64,000 nucleotides of DNA from Streptomyces fuscichromogenes (GCF_014645815.1 NZ_BMML01000020.1:62001-126000), one strand, 5' to 3'; counted from the first letter of the stretch, positions 33,336 to 43,240 are shown. Program-made: numbers and translations. Notes: generated from the sequence alone by a model not told the origin.

Positions 33336-33941
33336 GTGATCCTCGCTCTCGACGGCTCCTCGCTCGACGGTCCGGCCTACCTCGACACGGTGCGCCTCGC
33401 CCGGCATGCCCCCGCCTGGCTGGACGACACGGTGTCGGCCTGGTCGACGTACGGGCTGGCCCTCTTCGCGCTGCTCATGGCCGTCGGCTGGTGGCGTGCC
33501 CGGCGGGAGAGCGCCGGCGCCTCGTTGACGGCGCTCGCCGTCCCGTTCGCCGTCCTGGCCGCCTTCGGGGTGGACACGGTGCTCAAGCTCCTGGTCCGCG
33601 AGGACCGGCCGTGCCGGAGCCTGCGGGTGGCCGTGCTGGAGACGTGCCCGGCGCCCGGCGACTGGTCCTTCCCCAGCAACCACGCCGCCATCGCCGCCGC
33701 GGCGGCCGTCGCCCTGTTCTTCGTCTCCCGCCGGCTCGGCGCCGTGGCCGCCGTGGCGGCCGTCGCGATGGCGGTCTCACGGGTCTGGGTCGGCGCGCAC
33801 TACCCTCACGACGTGCTGGCGGGGATCGCGGTGGGCGCCCTCACCGCCCTGCTCGTCATGCGGGTACTGCGCAGGCACGCGGCCTCCCTGGCCGGCCGGC
33901 TGACGGCCACCCGTCTGCGTCCGTTGCTGGCGACGCCCTGA
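33336..33941 (+). CDS. PAP2-family membrane phosphatase
   Basis: A 201-residue, multi-pass protein of the undecaprenyl-pyrophosphatase/phosphatidic-acid phosphatase class. The three-part active site is visible: KLLVREDRPCR (KX6RP), PSNHAAIA (PSGH with Gly to Asn), and SRVWVGAHYPHDVLAG (SRX5HX3D). Such enzymes recycle undecaprenyl pyrophosphate for the cell wall, sometimes giving bacitracin tolerance. GTG 33336 is fixed by AAGGAGGT six bases upstream. It is divergent from the ABC/two-component operon and preceded by BlaI-like sites, which fits an envelope-stress role. Confidence 0.88.
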   Translation: MILALDGSSLDGPAYLDTVRLARHAPAWLDDTVSAWSTYGLALFALLMAVGWWRARRESAGASLTALAVPFAVLAAFGVDTVLKLLVREDRPCRSLRVAVLETCPAPGDWSFPSNHAAIAAAAAVALFFVSRRLGAVAAVAAVAMAVSRVWVGAHYPHDVLAGIAVGALTALLVMRVLRRHAASLAGRLTATRLRPLLATP

Positions 33942-34082
33942 GTCGCGACGGCATCGGCACGACAGGGCCGGCCAGCGACCCCGACGAGCCGGAGAGCCTC
34001 GCCCTCCCGGCGGGCGGGCGCCACATCGCGGCCGGCACGAGCAGTGAGTTCCGCCGGGCATACGGGGGTTGACCACGGGGAA

Positions 34083-34119
34083 CGGGCGGGAAGCGGCGTG
34101 GTGCGGCGCTTCCCGCCCG
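34083..34119. terminator. Strong bidirectional hairpin terminator
   Basis: A 13-bp perfect stem (34083-34095 with 34107-34119; arm CGGGCGGGAAGCG) with an 11-base loop lies between the convergent PAP2 and esterase genes, 11 bases beyond the esterase stop. It should stop transcription from both sides. Confidence 0.8.
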
Positions 34120-34129
34120 GCCGGCGACG

Positions 34130-35623
34130 TCAGCCGGTGTAGCCGGTCACGTCACCGATCCAGGTGATGAAGTCGTCCGGGTCCTCGTCGGCACCGTGGG
34201 CGGCGTCCCAGTACAGGGCGGCGTTGACGTCGTCCCCGAGGTTCTCCAGGCTCAGGGCGAGGTTGCCGACGATCGTCAGCGCGGTGTCGGTGTCCTTGGT
34301 GCCGGTGCGGATCCACCAGTACTTGGCCCGGTCGTCGTTGCCGTCACCGATGAAGTACATCGGGTTCATCATGTCGAGCTTGCCGGGGATGTCGCTGTCC
34401 AGGGACGAACCCCCGGTGCCGCTGGTGTCGTTGGCCAGGCTGTAGTCGGTGAAGTGCCGGGCCTCGGTGGTGTCGAGGCCGAACTCGTTGTTCTCACCGG
34501 CCGACAGGTCGAAGGCGTCGAAGGCCGGGGCGTCCTTGCCGCGGTGTCCGACGTGGTCGAGGTAGTCGGACCAGGAGAACGTGGCCGCCGAACCGTCCCA
34601 GGTGATGAAGGTGTTGGAGGAGAGGTAGGTGGTCCGGTCGTCGTCCGACAGGTCCGCCAGGTAGCTGGTGGCGGACGGCTCCAGGTAGGTCGCCAGGAGG
34701 TAGTCGTCGAGGTTGTCGGCCGTGATGGTGCCGTAGTCGTCCGCCGTCAGGCCGAGCCCGGACTGGTACGTCTCGAACAGGGCTGTGAGGTCGGCGGAGA
34801 CGTCCTGGTCCACCTCCTCTCCGCTGCTGAGCGTGTTGGTGCCCCAGTTCCACTCGTAGGCGCCGTCGGCGTTCTCCAGGTCGGTGATGGGGCACCAGGC
34901 GCCGGTCGCGTAGATCACGTCGTCGGCGTCGGCCGCGCCCAGCTCGCTCAGGTAGTCGTCGTACAGCGAGCTGCCGCCGGAGGCACCCAGCAGGGCCGAC
35001 AGGGCGCCGCCGGCGCTGGTCCCGGCGGTGACGATCTTGTCGGTGTCGCCCGGAATCGTGCCCGCGTTGTAGCGCACGTACCGGATCGCGGCCTTGAGGT
35101 CGACGATCGCGGCCGGTGCGGTGCCGTAGTAGTCGCCGCTGGAGTCCACCAGGGTCCGGCCCCGTGCGCCCGGCTCCACCGCGACGTACCCGGCCGCGAT
35201 CGCCAGCTGCGCCCGGCTGCTGCTCACGCCCGTGTTGGTCGACACCGAGGAGGGGAGGTAGCCGCCGATCGAGTTGGAGACGAGGATCGGGGCGTCGGTG
35301 GCGTCCACGGCGGTGCCGTCGATCGACACGGGAACGCTGACGGTCAGGCTCTGGTAGGTCTCGTCCACCGGGTCGGTGACGTAGGTGATGGCCGACCAGA
35401 AGTGGTACGTGACCTCCTTGTCGCCGTCACCGGTGGAGATCGTCGTCGTGATCTCGGTGTACCCGTCGGGGTCGAAGGCCAGGGAGTCCGCCGAGGCCAC
35501 CGAGGCCGCCGCGGGGGACGCGGCGAAGGCGGGCGCGGCACCGGCCGTTCCCACCACCGGTACGGCGACGGCGGCCGCGGCGATTCCCTTGATCAGGGCC
35601 CTGCGGTTCATTTGGTGCGTCAT
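34130..35623 (-). CDS. Tat-exported tannase-type alpha/beta hydrolase
   Basis: A 497-residue secreted esterase. The N-terminus NRRALIKGIAAAAVAVPVVGTAGAAPAFAA is a twin-arginine-like signal. The mature part is an alpha/beta hydrolase with nucleophile Ser in TAGTSAGGALSALLGASG, a long helical lid, and a late YWDAAHGADEDPDDF stretch offering the catalytic His. The pattern, including IVDLKAAIRYVRYNAGTIPGD, matches subtype B tannases/feruloyl-ester hydrolases. It should act outside the cell on plant phenolic esters. AAGGAG precedes ATG 35623 by seven bases; the tandem-arginine Met at 35611 is an alternative. A 24-bp palindrome lies about 155 bases upstream. Confidence 0.83.
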   Translation of the reverse strand: MTHQMNRRALIKGIAAAAVAVPVVGTAGAAPAFAASPAAASVASADSLAFDPDGYTEITTTISTGDGDKEVTYHFWSAITYVTDPVDETYQSLTVSVPVSIDGTAVDATDAPILVSNSIGGYLPSSVSTNTGVSSSRAQLAIAAGYVAVEPGARGRTLVDSSGDYYGTAPAAIVDLKAAIRYVRYNAGTIPGDTDKIVTAGTSAGGALSALLGASGGSSLYDDYLSELGAADADDVIYATGAWCPITDLENADGAYEWNWGTNTLSSGEEVDQDVSADLTALFETYQSGLGLTADDYGTITADNLDDYLLATYLEPSATSYLADLSDDDRTTYLSSNTFITWDGSAATFSWSDYLDHVGHRGKDAPAFDAFDLSAGENNEFGLDTTEARHFTDYSLANDTSGTGGSSLDSDIPGKLDMMNPMYFIGDGNDDRAKYWWIRTGTKDTDTALTIVGNLALSLENLGDDVNAALYWDAAHGADEDPDDFITWIGDVTGYTG

Positions 35624-35777
35624 TTCATGTCTCCTTCGCGAGGCGCAGCAGTTTCCGAACCGCGGGCGACGGCATGACGGGATTTCTTTGCCGATGGGAG
35701 CGCAAGTGCGGGTGTCCGGAGAGTTCTGAAACTGCTTCACGGGGCGCTTGTCTCGATCTCGGCAGCGAACGTAATTC

Positions 35778-35801
35778 ATTGCCGACAATATCGTCAACAA
35801 T
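35778..35801. promoter_or_regulatory. Operator-like palindrome upstream of the esterase
   Basis: ATTGCCGAC-AATATC-GTCAACAAT has 9-base arms matching at seven positions (on the minus strand ATTGTTGAC-GATATT-GTCGGCAAT). It lies in an A/T-rich patch between the esterase and the divergent lipoprotein. The TTGTNGAC-type half-sites resemble GntR-family operators controlling catabolic enzymes. No such regulator is encoded in the window. Confidence 0.4.
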
Positions 35802-36005
35802 TCCAGGGATTCCACGGTCAACACATAGCGACCGCTCCGCAACCTGAGATTCCTGAAATTCACCGCCCGGCCGGGATATCGGGGGCACATTCCGGCGGAT
35901 ACGGGATGGTCAAGAGTGCGTCACATGATCCCGGCGACTGAGCGGGCGGGAGCCCGCCGACGTACTGAGGGGGCAGGTAGACGCGACTCGACGAAGGGCA
36001 ACTCC

Positions 36006-36587
36006 TTGATTCCGCGACGCATCGGTCCGAGCCTCGCCGCGGGGCTCGTCTCCGCCGTCCTGCTGACGGCGTGCGGCTCCTCGAACGGCAGCGGCACCGC
36101 CGACGCCGCCCCGACCACCCCGGCCGCGTCGGCCGCCCCGGCCACGTCCGCCGCCACGGCCGCGTCGGATCCGGCGGCCGCCACGCCGGCCGTGAGCGAC
36201 AGCCCCGGCGCCGGGCAGCCGGCCACCACCGCCGCCGTGCTGACCAGGTCGGTCGACGGCCTGGGCAACATCGTCACCGACGACAAGGGCCTGACCCTGT
36301 ACCGCTACGACAAGGACCAGCCGAACCCCTCCAAGTGGACGTGCTCCGGTACGTGCACCAAGACCTGGCTGCCGGTGATCGTGCCGGAGTCCGTACAGAC
36401 CTACGGGGTGGAGAAGAGCCTTCTCGGCACGGTCCACCGGAACGGCGAGACACAGCTCACCCTCGCCGGCTGGCCGCTCTACCGGTACGTGGGCGACACG
36501 ACGGTCGGGCAGACGAACGGCCAGGGCAAGGACGGGGAGTGGTTCGCCGTCACCCCTGCCGGCCAGAAGTCCACCGCGGCGGGCTGA
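36006..36587 (+). CDS. Secreted lipoprotein with COG4315-like repeats
   Basis: A 193-residue lipoprotein: signal with lipobox VLLTAC, an Ala/Thr/Pro-rich tether, then a conserved core. Two related segments are seen, GNIVTDDKGLTLYRYDKDQPNPSKWTCSGTCTKTWLPVI and NGETQLTLAGWPLYRYVGDTTVGQTNGQGKDGEWFAVTP, typical of the COG4315 secreted-repeat family whose function is not established. Two cysteines in CSGTC may pair. TTG 36006 is the likely start (AAGGG upstream and the signal begins there). The 3' end overlaps the convergent acyltransferase gene by 38 bp. Confidence 0.8.
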   Translation: MIPRRIGPSLAAGLVSAVLLTACGSSNGSGTADAAPTTPAASAAPATSAATAASDPAAATPAVSDSPGAGQPATTAAVLTRSVDGLGNIVTDDKGLTLYRYDKDQPNPSKWTCSGTCTKTWLPVIVPESVQTYGVEKSLLGTVHRNGETQLTLAGWPLYRYVGDTTVGQTNGQGKDGEWFAVTPAGQKSTAAG

Positions 36588-37776
36588 ATCCCCGGACACC
36601 GAGCCCGGCAATCGATTTCCAGGACCTGTTCCGCTTGAACGGAATTTCGAAGACCTTGGAGAAAAGCCACGCCGCGAGTATCGAGCCGGGCAGGCCCACG
36701 GCCAGGGTGAACCAGAACGTGGGCAGTCCCGGCGACACGAAATGCGGGGCGATTCGGCGGATCACGGCCAGGACGATCGGAAGATGGATCAGGTAGAGGC
36801 TGTAGGAGAAGTTGCCGAGGCCCTGGACGGGGCGTGCCGTCAGGAGCCGTACGAGGACGGCGGGTTTCCCGGTGGCCACGGCGGCAAGCAGCATCGCCAT
36901 GGCCGGGGCGATGGCGAGGTCTATCCAGAAGTAGTGGTGCACCGTCCACACCGAGCCCCGGACGACACCGAGCGCCAGGACCGGCAGGGCGGCCAGGACG
37001 GCGAACCATCCCCACGGCAGGCGGCGCACCCGGTCCGGCGCGGCGACGACTCCCGCACCGATGACGCCCGCGGCGAACACCGGAGCGAGATGGGGGGCGA
37101 GCCAGTTGTCGCCCTCGACCGGGGTGGCGCCGGCCGCCGTCAGACCACCGGCGACCACCGGGATCGTCACGCACGCGGCCAGGATCACCGCGCCCCAGCG
37201 CCGGCGGACGAACAGGAGCAGGGGGAAGAGGAGATAGAGCTCGGCCTCCACCCCTATCGACCAGAACGCGCCGTTCGGCGTCGGGGCGGTGACCACGTCC
37301 TGGGCGACGAGGCCGTACACCAGAACCGTCGCGCCGGTCGGCGGCCCGAAGTGCGAAGCCGGCACCACGTACCACGAGACGACCAGGCTGAGGGCCAGTG
37401 CCGCCCAGTACGGGGGAAGGATGCGCCAGGCGCGCCGGCGCAGGAACTCACCGATGCCGGCCGACCGCCAGCCGTGCCGGGCCGGGGAGATCGCCAGGGA
37501 GAACCCGGACAGCACCAGGAAGAAGACGACGGCGAGGCGCCCGAACATCAGCCCGCCCAGCCAGTCCGGCGCGGAACTGCGGGGATAGCCCGGGAAGGTG
37601 TACAACCAGCAGTGGAACAGGACCACGTACAGTGCCGCGAGGCCCCGGAGACCGTCCAGTCCCCGCACCTGCCGACGGGCGGCCTGCCCCCCGTCGCCGT
37701 TCCCGTCCCCCCGCTGCTCCTGCCGCACGGGCGCGGCCAGGTCGAGGGTGCTTCCGGCCGGGCGACTCGCATCCAC
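36550..37776 (-). CDS. Acyltransferase 3 family membrane protein
   Basis: A 408-residue protein with about ten transmembrane helices. The family hallmarks are RGLDGLRGLAALYVVLFH near the N-terminus (catalytic His region), FFLVLSGFSLAI, FLRRRAWRILPPYW, WSIGVEAELYLLFPLLL, and LGNFSYSLYLIHLPIVL near the end. These enzymes O-acylate cell-wall polymers, sugars or antibiotics. GTG 37776 is the start; the first 35 residues are hydrophilic and may be partly untranslated. Its 3' end overlaps the lipoprotein gene tail to tail. The acyl acceptor is unknown. Confidence 0.85.
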   Translation of the reverse strand: MDASRPAGSTLDLAAPVRQEQRGDGNGDGGQAARRQVRGLDGLRGLAALYVVLFHCWLYTFPGYPRSSAPDWLGGLMFGRLAVVFFLVLSGFSLAISPARHGWRSAGIGEFLRRRAWRILPPYWAALALSLVVSWYVVPASHFGPPTGATVLVYGLVAQDVVTAPTPNGAFWSIGVEAELYLLFPLLLFVRRRWGAVILAACVTIPVVAGGLTAAGATPVEGDNWLAPHLAPVFAAGVIGAGVVAAPDRVRRLPWGWFAVLAALPVLALGVVRGSVWTVHHYFWIDLAIAPAMAMLLAAVATGKPAVLVRLLTARPVQGLGNFSYSLYLIHLPIVLAVIRRIAPHFVSPGLPTFWFTLAVGLPGSILAAWLFSKVFEIPFKRNRSWKSIAGLGVRGFSPPRWTSGRQG

Positions 37777-37982
37777 TGAAATCGTTCAGCCCTTCCTCCG
37801 GGCGGCACCGCGCCGCCCACAGCGACAGGTACGTGACCTCCGGCCGGGCCGTTCAACAGGCGAGCCCGCATGATGCCGACTCGCAGGGCTTGATGCGCTC
37901 TTGAACCAAAAGTCGTTGATTATTTGAGTAAGTGATCCTTACGATCCTGCGACCGGGGAGCGGGCTCAGGGGGGCGGGAACC

Positions 37983-38570
37983 GTGGCAGGACCTGTGCGT
38001 CTCACACGGAGCAGGGTCCTGCTGCCGGTGGCCTTCGTCATCACCGTGCTCGGCTTCTGCCCGGGTTCGGCGTCCTCGACGGCCTCGATGAGCACCCCGC
38101 CCGCGACCGGGGACGCCCTCACGGCGGCGGGTCCGCCCGCGTTCGGGATCCTGGGGTATCCGCACGCCAAGGTCGGAATGGTCTGGAGATTCGCCTTCCC
38201 GCTGTTCGTCAACAGATCGAGGACGACGGTCCGGATCACCTCGGTGCGGCTGGACCACGTGCCGTCCGGGGCGCGGGTCGAGGGGTACTCGGTCTACTCC
38301 GCGAAGGACACCGACGGATACATCCTGGACAGCATGGAGGGGGACAAGAACGTCCCTGGCTCCCGGGACATGACGACGATGCCGGACTACTCCGGCCGCC
38401 CCCTGGTGATACGCGGCCATGCCGACAGCGGCGACTACTACGCCATGGTCAGGGTCAGGGTCGTCGGCCGCATCCGGGAGCATCTCAGCGGCTGCCGCGT
38501 GAACTACACGCAGGGCGGCAACCGGTACACCCAGGAGATGCACTGCGAGTACGCGCTCGACATGAAGTGA
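37983..38570 (+). CDS. Secreted protein of unknown function
   Basis: A 195-residue protein with an N-terminal signal (RVLLPVAFVITVLGFCPGSASS) and a mature part without recognised domain. It contains VGMVWRFAFPLFVNRSRTTVRITSVRLDHVPSGARVEGYSVY, a likely beta-sandwich, and two late cysteines (GCRVNY, MHCEYA). GTG 37983 is preferred; GTG 37932 would add 17 residues before the signal. It faces the acyltransferase gene across an A/T-rich promoter region. Confidence 0.6.
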   Translation: MAGPVRLTRSRVLLPVAFVITVLGFCPGSASSTASMSTPPATGDALTAAGPPAFGILGYPHAKVGMVWRFAFPLFVNRSRTTVRITSVRLDHVPSGARVEGYSVYSAKDTDGYILDSMEGDKNVPGSRDMTTMPDYSGRPLVIRGHADSGDYYAMVRVRVVGRIREHLSGCRVNYTQGGNRYTQEMHCEYALDMK

Positions 38571-38651
38571 ACGGGTGCGCGCGTACGCCGGGGCGCCTTA
38601 CGGAGTCGTGACGTGCGGGCGTGGGCGCGTGGTCCGGCGGCCGGGCGCGCC

Positions 38652-38657
38652 TAGCGT
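38652..38657 (+). promoter_or_regulatory. -10 box TAGCGT of a leaderless transcript
   Basis: TAGCGT ends six bases before ATG 38664, and no ribosome-binding sequence is present. The transcription start should therefore coincide with the A of the start codon. Confidence 0.6.
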
Positions 38658-38663
38658 GGCCGT

Positions 38664-39653
38664 ATGCGTGTACTGGTCACCGGCGGTGCCGGGTTCATCG
38701 GGTCCCATGTCGTCGAGGCGCTGACGGCGCGCGGACACGAAGCGGTCGTGCTCGACGTCCGTGCCGGACCGGGCGCCGACGTACGCGATCCGACGGCGGT
38801 CGGGCGGGCCCTCGCGGGCGTGGACGCGGTCTGCCACCAGGCCGCGATGGTCGGCCTCGGCGTCGGGTTCGGCGACGCGGCGGAGTACGTCTCGCGCAAC
38901 GACCTCGGCACGGCCGTACTGCTCACCGCGATGGCCGAGACGGGGGTACGGCACCTGGTGCTGGCCGGGTCGATGGTCGTGTACGGGGAGGGGCGGTACG
39001 GGTGCCCGCGGCACGGCGTCGTACGGCCCGGCCCGCGCGCGGTCGCCGATCTGGACGCGGGCCGGTTCGAGCCGAACTGCCCTGTGTGCGGGGCCGAGTT
39101 GACGCCCGGACTGGTCGGCGAGGACGCGCCCGTCGATCCGCGCAACGTGTACGCCACCACCAAGCTGGCCCAGGAGCATCTGGCCGCCGCGTGGGCCCGG
39201 TCCACGGGCGGATCGGCGGTGTCGCTGCGCTACCACAACGTGTACGGGCCCCGGATGCCCCGCGACACCCCCTACGCGGGCGTCGCCTCCTTCTTCCGTT
39301 CCGCTCTCGCCCGGGGCGAGGCGCCCCGGGTGTACGAGGACGGGCGGCAGCGCCGGGACTTCGTGCACGTCCGGGACGTGGCCGCCGCCAACGTGGTGGC
39401 GCTGGAGGCACGGCCGGCCCCGGGTGCGCTGACCGCGTACAACACCGGAAGCGGCGAGCCGCACACCGTCGGCGAGATGGCCCGCGCACTGGCCCGGGCA
39501 CACGGCGGTCCGCTGCCGGTGGTCACCGGCGAGTACCGGCTGGGCGACGTACGGCACATCACGGCCGACTCCGCACGGCTGCGGGCCGAACTGGGCTGGA
39601 AGCCCGAGGTCGGATTCGGGGAGGGGATGCGGGAGTTCGCGAGCGGGGAGTGA
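38664..39653 (+). CDS. NAD-dependent sugar-nucleotide epimerase/dehydratase
   Basis: A 329-residue extended short-chain dehydrogenase. The cofactor motif is VLVTGGAGFIGSHVVEAL, the active site YATTK, and the C-terminal substrate motif YGPRMPRDTPYAGVASFFRSAL. An inserted stretch CPRHGVVRP...FEPNCPVCGAEL holds cysteines, as in dTDP-L-rhamnose 4-epimerase-like proteins. It likely makes an activated deoxysugar for envelope glycans. It appears leaderless (TAGCGT six bases upstream). It precedes a set of glycosyltransferase-like genes, although a two-component pair on the other strand intervenes. Confidence 0.86.
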   Translation: MRVLVTGGAGFIGSHVVEALTARGHEAVVLDVRAGPGADVRDPTAVGRALAGVDAVCHQAAMVGLGVGFGDAAEYVSRNDLGTAVLLTAMAETGVRHLVLAGSMVVYGEGRYGCPRHGVVRPGPRAVADLDAGRFEPNCPVCGAELTPGLVGEDAPVDPRNVYATTKLAQEHLAAAWARSTGGSAVSLRYHNVYGPRMPRDTPYAGVASFFRSALARGEAPRVYEDGRQRRDFVHVRDVAAANVVALEARPAPGALTAYNTGSGEPHTVGEMARALARAHGGPLPVVTGEYRLGDVRHITADSARLRAELGWKPEVGFGEGMREFASGE

Positions 39654-39728
39654 GTCCGCGCGGGGAACGACCCGCGGCTGCCGGGGGCCCGCCGTTCCGA
39701 CGCCGGACGCCACCGACAGCACGAGTGG

Positions 39729-40841
39729 TCACGGGGCTGTCGGCAGGGTGACCTCGAAGCGGCAGCCGCCGGGGATGTTGTGGACGGTGGCCCGGCCCTG
39801 GTGGGCCTCGACGATCCCGCGCACGATGGCGAGGCCGAGCCCGGCTCCGGCCGGTGGGGTCCGGGCGTGGCTGCCGCGCCAGCCGGTGTCGAAGACCCGG
39901 GGCAGGTCCTCCTCGGGGATGCCTCCGCAGCCGTCCGTGACGGACAGCACGACGGCGCCCTCGGCGGACCGCTCGGCGGCGACCGCGACCGTGCCGTCGG
40001 GGGGCGTCCGGCGGATGGCGTTCACCAGCAGGTTGCCCAGCACCCGGCTCATCTCCTTGCCGTCCACCTGCACCGGCACCGGCTCCACCCGGTCGCCGAC
40101 CAGCCGTACGCCGTACTCGCGGGCCAGCGGGTCGGCCCCCGCGAGGGCGTCGCCGACGAGGTCGTACAACGACATCCGGCTCGGGCTCAGCGCGAGCGCG
40201 CCGGCGTGTATGCGGGAGAGTTCGAAGAGGTCGCCGACCATGTCGTTGAGGCGCTCGACCTCGGTGCGGATCTGCTTGTGATAGCGGCCGGGGTCGGTGG
40301 CGACACCGTCCTCCAGCGCCTCCGACATGGCACGCAGACCCGCCAGCGGGGTCCGCAGGTCGTGCGAGATCCAGGCGACGAGTTCCCGCCGCGAGGCCTC
40401 CAACGCACGTTCCCGTTCACGGGACTCGGCGAGCTTCGCACTCGTCGCGGCCAGCTCGCGGCTCACCTCGGCCAGTTCGGCGGTGGCCGGGACCGGGGGT
40501 GCGGCGAAGTCGCCGTCCTCGCCGAACGAGCGTGCGGCGAGGGCGAGTTCACGGCTGCGGGCGACGACCCAGCGGCCCAGTACCAGCGCGGTCGCGAGGG
40601 ACACCACGGCCGCCATCGCGACGACCGTCGTCACCACCGACAGGTCGTGCGAGGAGAGGAACATCGCCCAGGCCACGGCCAGGGTGCCGGCGAGCATCGC
40701 GACCACGCCGACGGTGGCGACCACGGCGAGGGACGCGGTCAGCGAACGGCGCCGCAGCAGGCGCAGCGCGGCCGCGCCGAGCAGCCCGGTACCGGCGGCG
40801 CCGGCGAAGGCGTACAGGGCGATGAGGGCGGTGTCGCTCAT
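39729..40841 (-). CDS. HAMP-type membrane histidine kinase
   Basis: A 370-residue sensor with two N-terminal transmembrane helices (about 3-25 and 38-62) and a third near 73-90, then a short HAMP-like linker (LGRWVVARSRELALAARSF) and a coiled coil. The phospho-His lies in WISHDLRTPLAGLRAM, and an HATPase domain follows (GNLLVNAIRRTPPDG, TDGCGGIPEEDL, GAGLGLAIV). The N-box Asn-Ala-Ile-Arg and the extracellular part are short, so the stimulus is probably within the membrane. It is one base downstream of its regulator gene. Confidence 0.92.
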   Translation of the reverse strand: MSDTALIALYAFAGAAGTGLLGAAALRLLRRRSLTASLAVVATVGVVAMLAGTLAVAWAMFLSSHDLSVVTTVVAMAAVVSLATALVLGRWVVARSRELALAARSFGEDGDFAAPPVPATAELAEVSRELAATSAKLAESRERERALEASRRELVAWISHDLRTPLAGLRAMSEALEDGVATDPGRYHKQIRTEVERLNDMVGDLFELSRIHAGALALSPSRMSLYDLVGDALAGADPLAREYGVRLVGDRVEPVPVQVDGKEMSRVLGNLLVNAIRRTPPDGTVAVAAERSAEGAVVLSVTDGCGGIPEEDLPRVFDTGWRGSHARTPPAGAGLGLAIVRGIVEAHQGRATVHNIPGGCRFEVTLPTAP

Positions 40842-40842
40842 G

Positions 40843-41667
<825 letters not shown>

Positions 41668-41824
41668 GTCTCCACCCTCGCACCGGGCCGTCGCGGGTGT
41701 CGCGGCCGAGGCCGGACCCGGGGTGCGGCGTTCGTGTTTCGTAAGAAACCGGGAGGCGGGCGCCGGGGCGCCGACGTCCGCGTTTCGTAAGCATCCGGGG
41801 CCCGGTATGTCCGGTCCGCGTTCG

Positions 41825-41830
41825 TAGGGT
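41825..41830 (+). promoter_or_regulatory. -10 box TAGGGT of a leaderless transcript
   Basis: TAGGGT ends seven bases before GTG 41838. An in-frame GTG at 41829 overlaps the box and would lie upstream of the start of transcription. Confidence 0.55.
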
Positions 41831-41837
41831 GAGGGCC

Positions 41838-42542
41838 GTGACCACCTCATCCTCTTCCCCGGCGACGGACGTGGACGTCGTCCTCCCCTGCCTGAACGAG
41901 GCGGCGGCCCTGCCCTGGGTGCTCGGCCGGATCCCGGCGGGCTGGCGGGCCCTCGTGGTGGACAACGGCTCCACCGACGGCTCGGCGGACCTCGCCCGAG
42001 CGTACGGGGCGACCGTCGTCCACGAGGCGCGGCGCGGCTTCGGCGCGGCGTGCCACGCGGGGCTGACCGCCGCGTCCGCCGGCATCGTCTGCTTCTGCGA
42101 CTGCGACGCCTCGCTGGATCCGGCACTCCTGGTGCCGTTCGTACGGGAGGTCCTGGACGGCGAGGCGGACCTGGTACTGGGCCGCCGGCGTCCGCAGGGG
42201 CGGGGCGCGTGGCCCGCGCACGCCCGTGCGGGGAACCTGGCGCTGGCGCGGATGCTGCGGCGTCGTACGGGGCTGCGGCTGCACGACCTCGGCCCGCTGC
42301 GGGCGGCCCGCCGCGAGGCGCTGCTCGGGCTGGACCTGGACGACCGGCGCAGCGGCTATCCGCTCCAGATGGTGGTGCGGGCGGCGGACGCGGGGTGGCG
42401 CATCGCCGAGCACGAGGTGCCGTACCGGCCGCGTACCGGCAGGTCCAAGGTGACGGGCACCTGGCGCGGCACGTGGCAGGCGGTGCGGGACATGAGCCGG
42501 GTGCTGCACGAACCGCCGCGGGTGCGGGCCGGTGGGGGCTGA
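41838..42542 (+). CDS. Family 2 glycosyltransferase
   Basis: A 234-residue GT-A-fold transferase. Donor-binding motifs are VDVVLPCLNEAAALPWVL, LVVDNGSTDGSADLARAYGA and the metal-binding CFCDCDASLDPALL. The acceptor side includes LHDLGPLRAARREALLGLDL and YPLQMVVRAADAGWRIAEHEVPYRPRTGRSKVTG, resembling polyprenyl-phosphate sugar synthases but without membrane helices. It starts at GTG 41838 from a leaderless promoter. It heads a plus-strand run with a TIGR04282-type transferase and a methyltransferase. Confidence 0.88.
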   Translation: MTTSSSSPATDVDVVLPCLNEAAALPWVLGRIPAGWRALVVDNGSTDGSADLARAYGATVVHEARRGFGAACHAGLTAASAGIVCFCDCDASLDPALLVPFVREVLDGEADLVLGRRRPQGRGAWPAHARAGNLALARMLRRRTGLRLHDLGPLRAARREALLGLDLDDRRSGYPLQMVVRAADAGWRIAEHEVPYRPRTGRSKVTGTWRGTWQAVRDMSRVLHEPPRVRAGGG

Positions 42543-42543
42543 T

Positions 42544-42576
42544 CGCGCAGTTCCCCACACCCCTTTCGGGGCGCTG
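42544..42576. repeat. Streptomyces-type intergenic hairpin repeat
   Basis: CGCGCAGTTCCCCACACCCC followed by TTTCGGGGCGCTG resembles a short hairpin sequence (arms CCCC/GGGG around TTTC) that I know as frequent between genes in Streptomyces genomes. It sits between the GT2 and the next gene and could attenuate read-through. The identification is from memory. Confidence 0.4.
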
Positions 42577-42613
42577 CCCAGCCACTCAGCCGCACTCTTC
42601 GAAGGACCCCCGC

Positions 42614-43240
42614 ATGACCACTCTCCTCGTCATCGCCAAGGAGCCGAGGCCCGGCCGGGTCAAGACCAGGCTCACCCCGCCCTTCTCCCCCGCGCAGGCC
42701 GCCGCCCTCGCCGAGGCGTCGCTCGCCGACACCCTGGACGCGGTGGCCGCGGCCCCCGCCGCCCGCCGGGTCCTGGTCCTCGACGGAGACCCCGGCCCCT
42801 GGCTGCCGCCCGGCTTCGACGTCGTACCGCAGTGTGCGGGCGGGCTGGACGAGCGGCTCGCCGACGCCTTCGCGCACTGCTCCGGTCCCGCCCTCCTCAT
42901 CGGCATGGACACCCCCCAGGTCACCCCGGCCCTGCTCACCGTGGACTTCGCGGAGTGCGACGCGTACTTCGGGGCCGCCGAGGACGGCGGGTTCTGGGCA
43001 CTGGGGCTGGCCGCCCCGGACCCGGCCCTGCTGCGCGGGGTGCCGATGTCCACGCCGGAGACCGGCGCAGTCCAGCGACGGCGGCTCGTCGCCGCCGGGC
43101 TGCGGGTGGGTGACCTGCCCCGGCTGCGGGACGTGGACACCGCGGCCGACGCGGCGGCCGTCGCCGCCCTCGTCCCGCACGGCCGTTTCGCCGCGCTGCT
43201 GGCCCGGTGCACGGCGCACAGCGGGACGGGCCGCCGATGA
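42614..43240 (+). CDS. DUF2064/TIGR04282-type glycosyltransferase-like protein
   Basis: A 208-residue nucleotide-sugar-transferase-fold protein. It starts TTLLVIAKEPRPGRVKTRLTPPFSPAQAAALAEA, the hallmark of the family (AKxPxPGxVKTRL), with GMDTPQVTPALL and FGAAEDGGFWALGL forming the putative nucleotide pocket. It is a common companion of GT2 genes and methyltransferases; its exact reaction is not established. GAAGGA lies seven bases before ATG 42614. Its stop overlaps the methyltransferase start (ATGA). Confidence 0.85.
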   Translation: MTTLLVIAKEPRPGRVKTRLTPPFSPAQAAALAEASLADTLDAVAAAPAARRVLVLDGDPGPWLPPGFDVVPQCAGGLDERLADAFAHCSGPALLIGMDTPQVTPALLTVDFAECDAYFGAAEDGGFWALGLAAPDPALLRGVPMSTPETGAVQRRRLVAAGLRVGDLPRLRDVDTAADAAAVAALVPHGRFAALLARCTAHSGTGRR

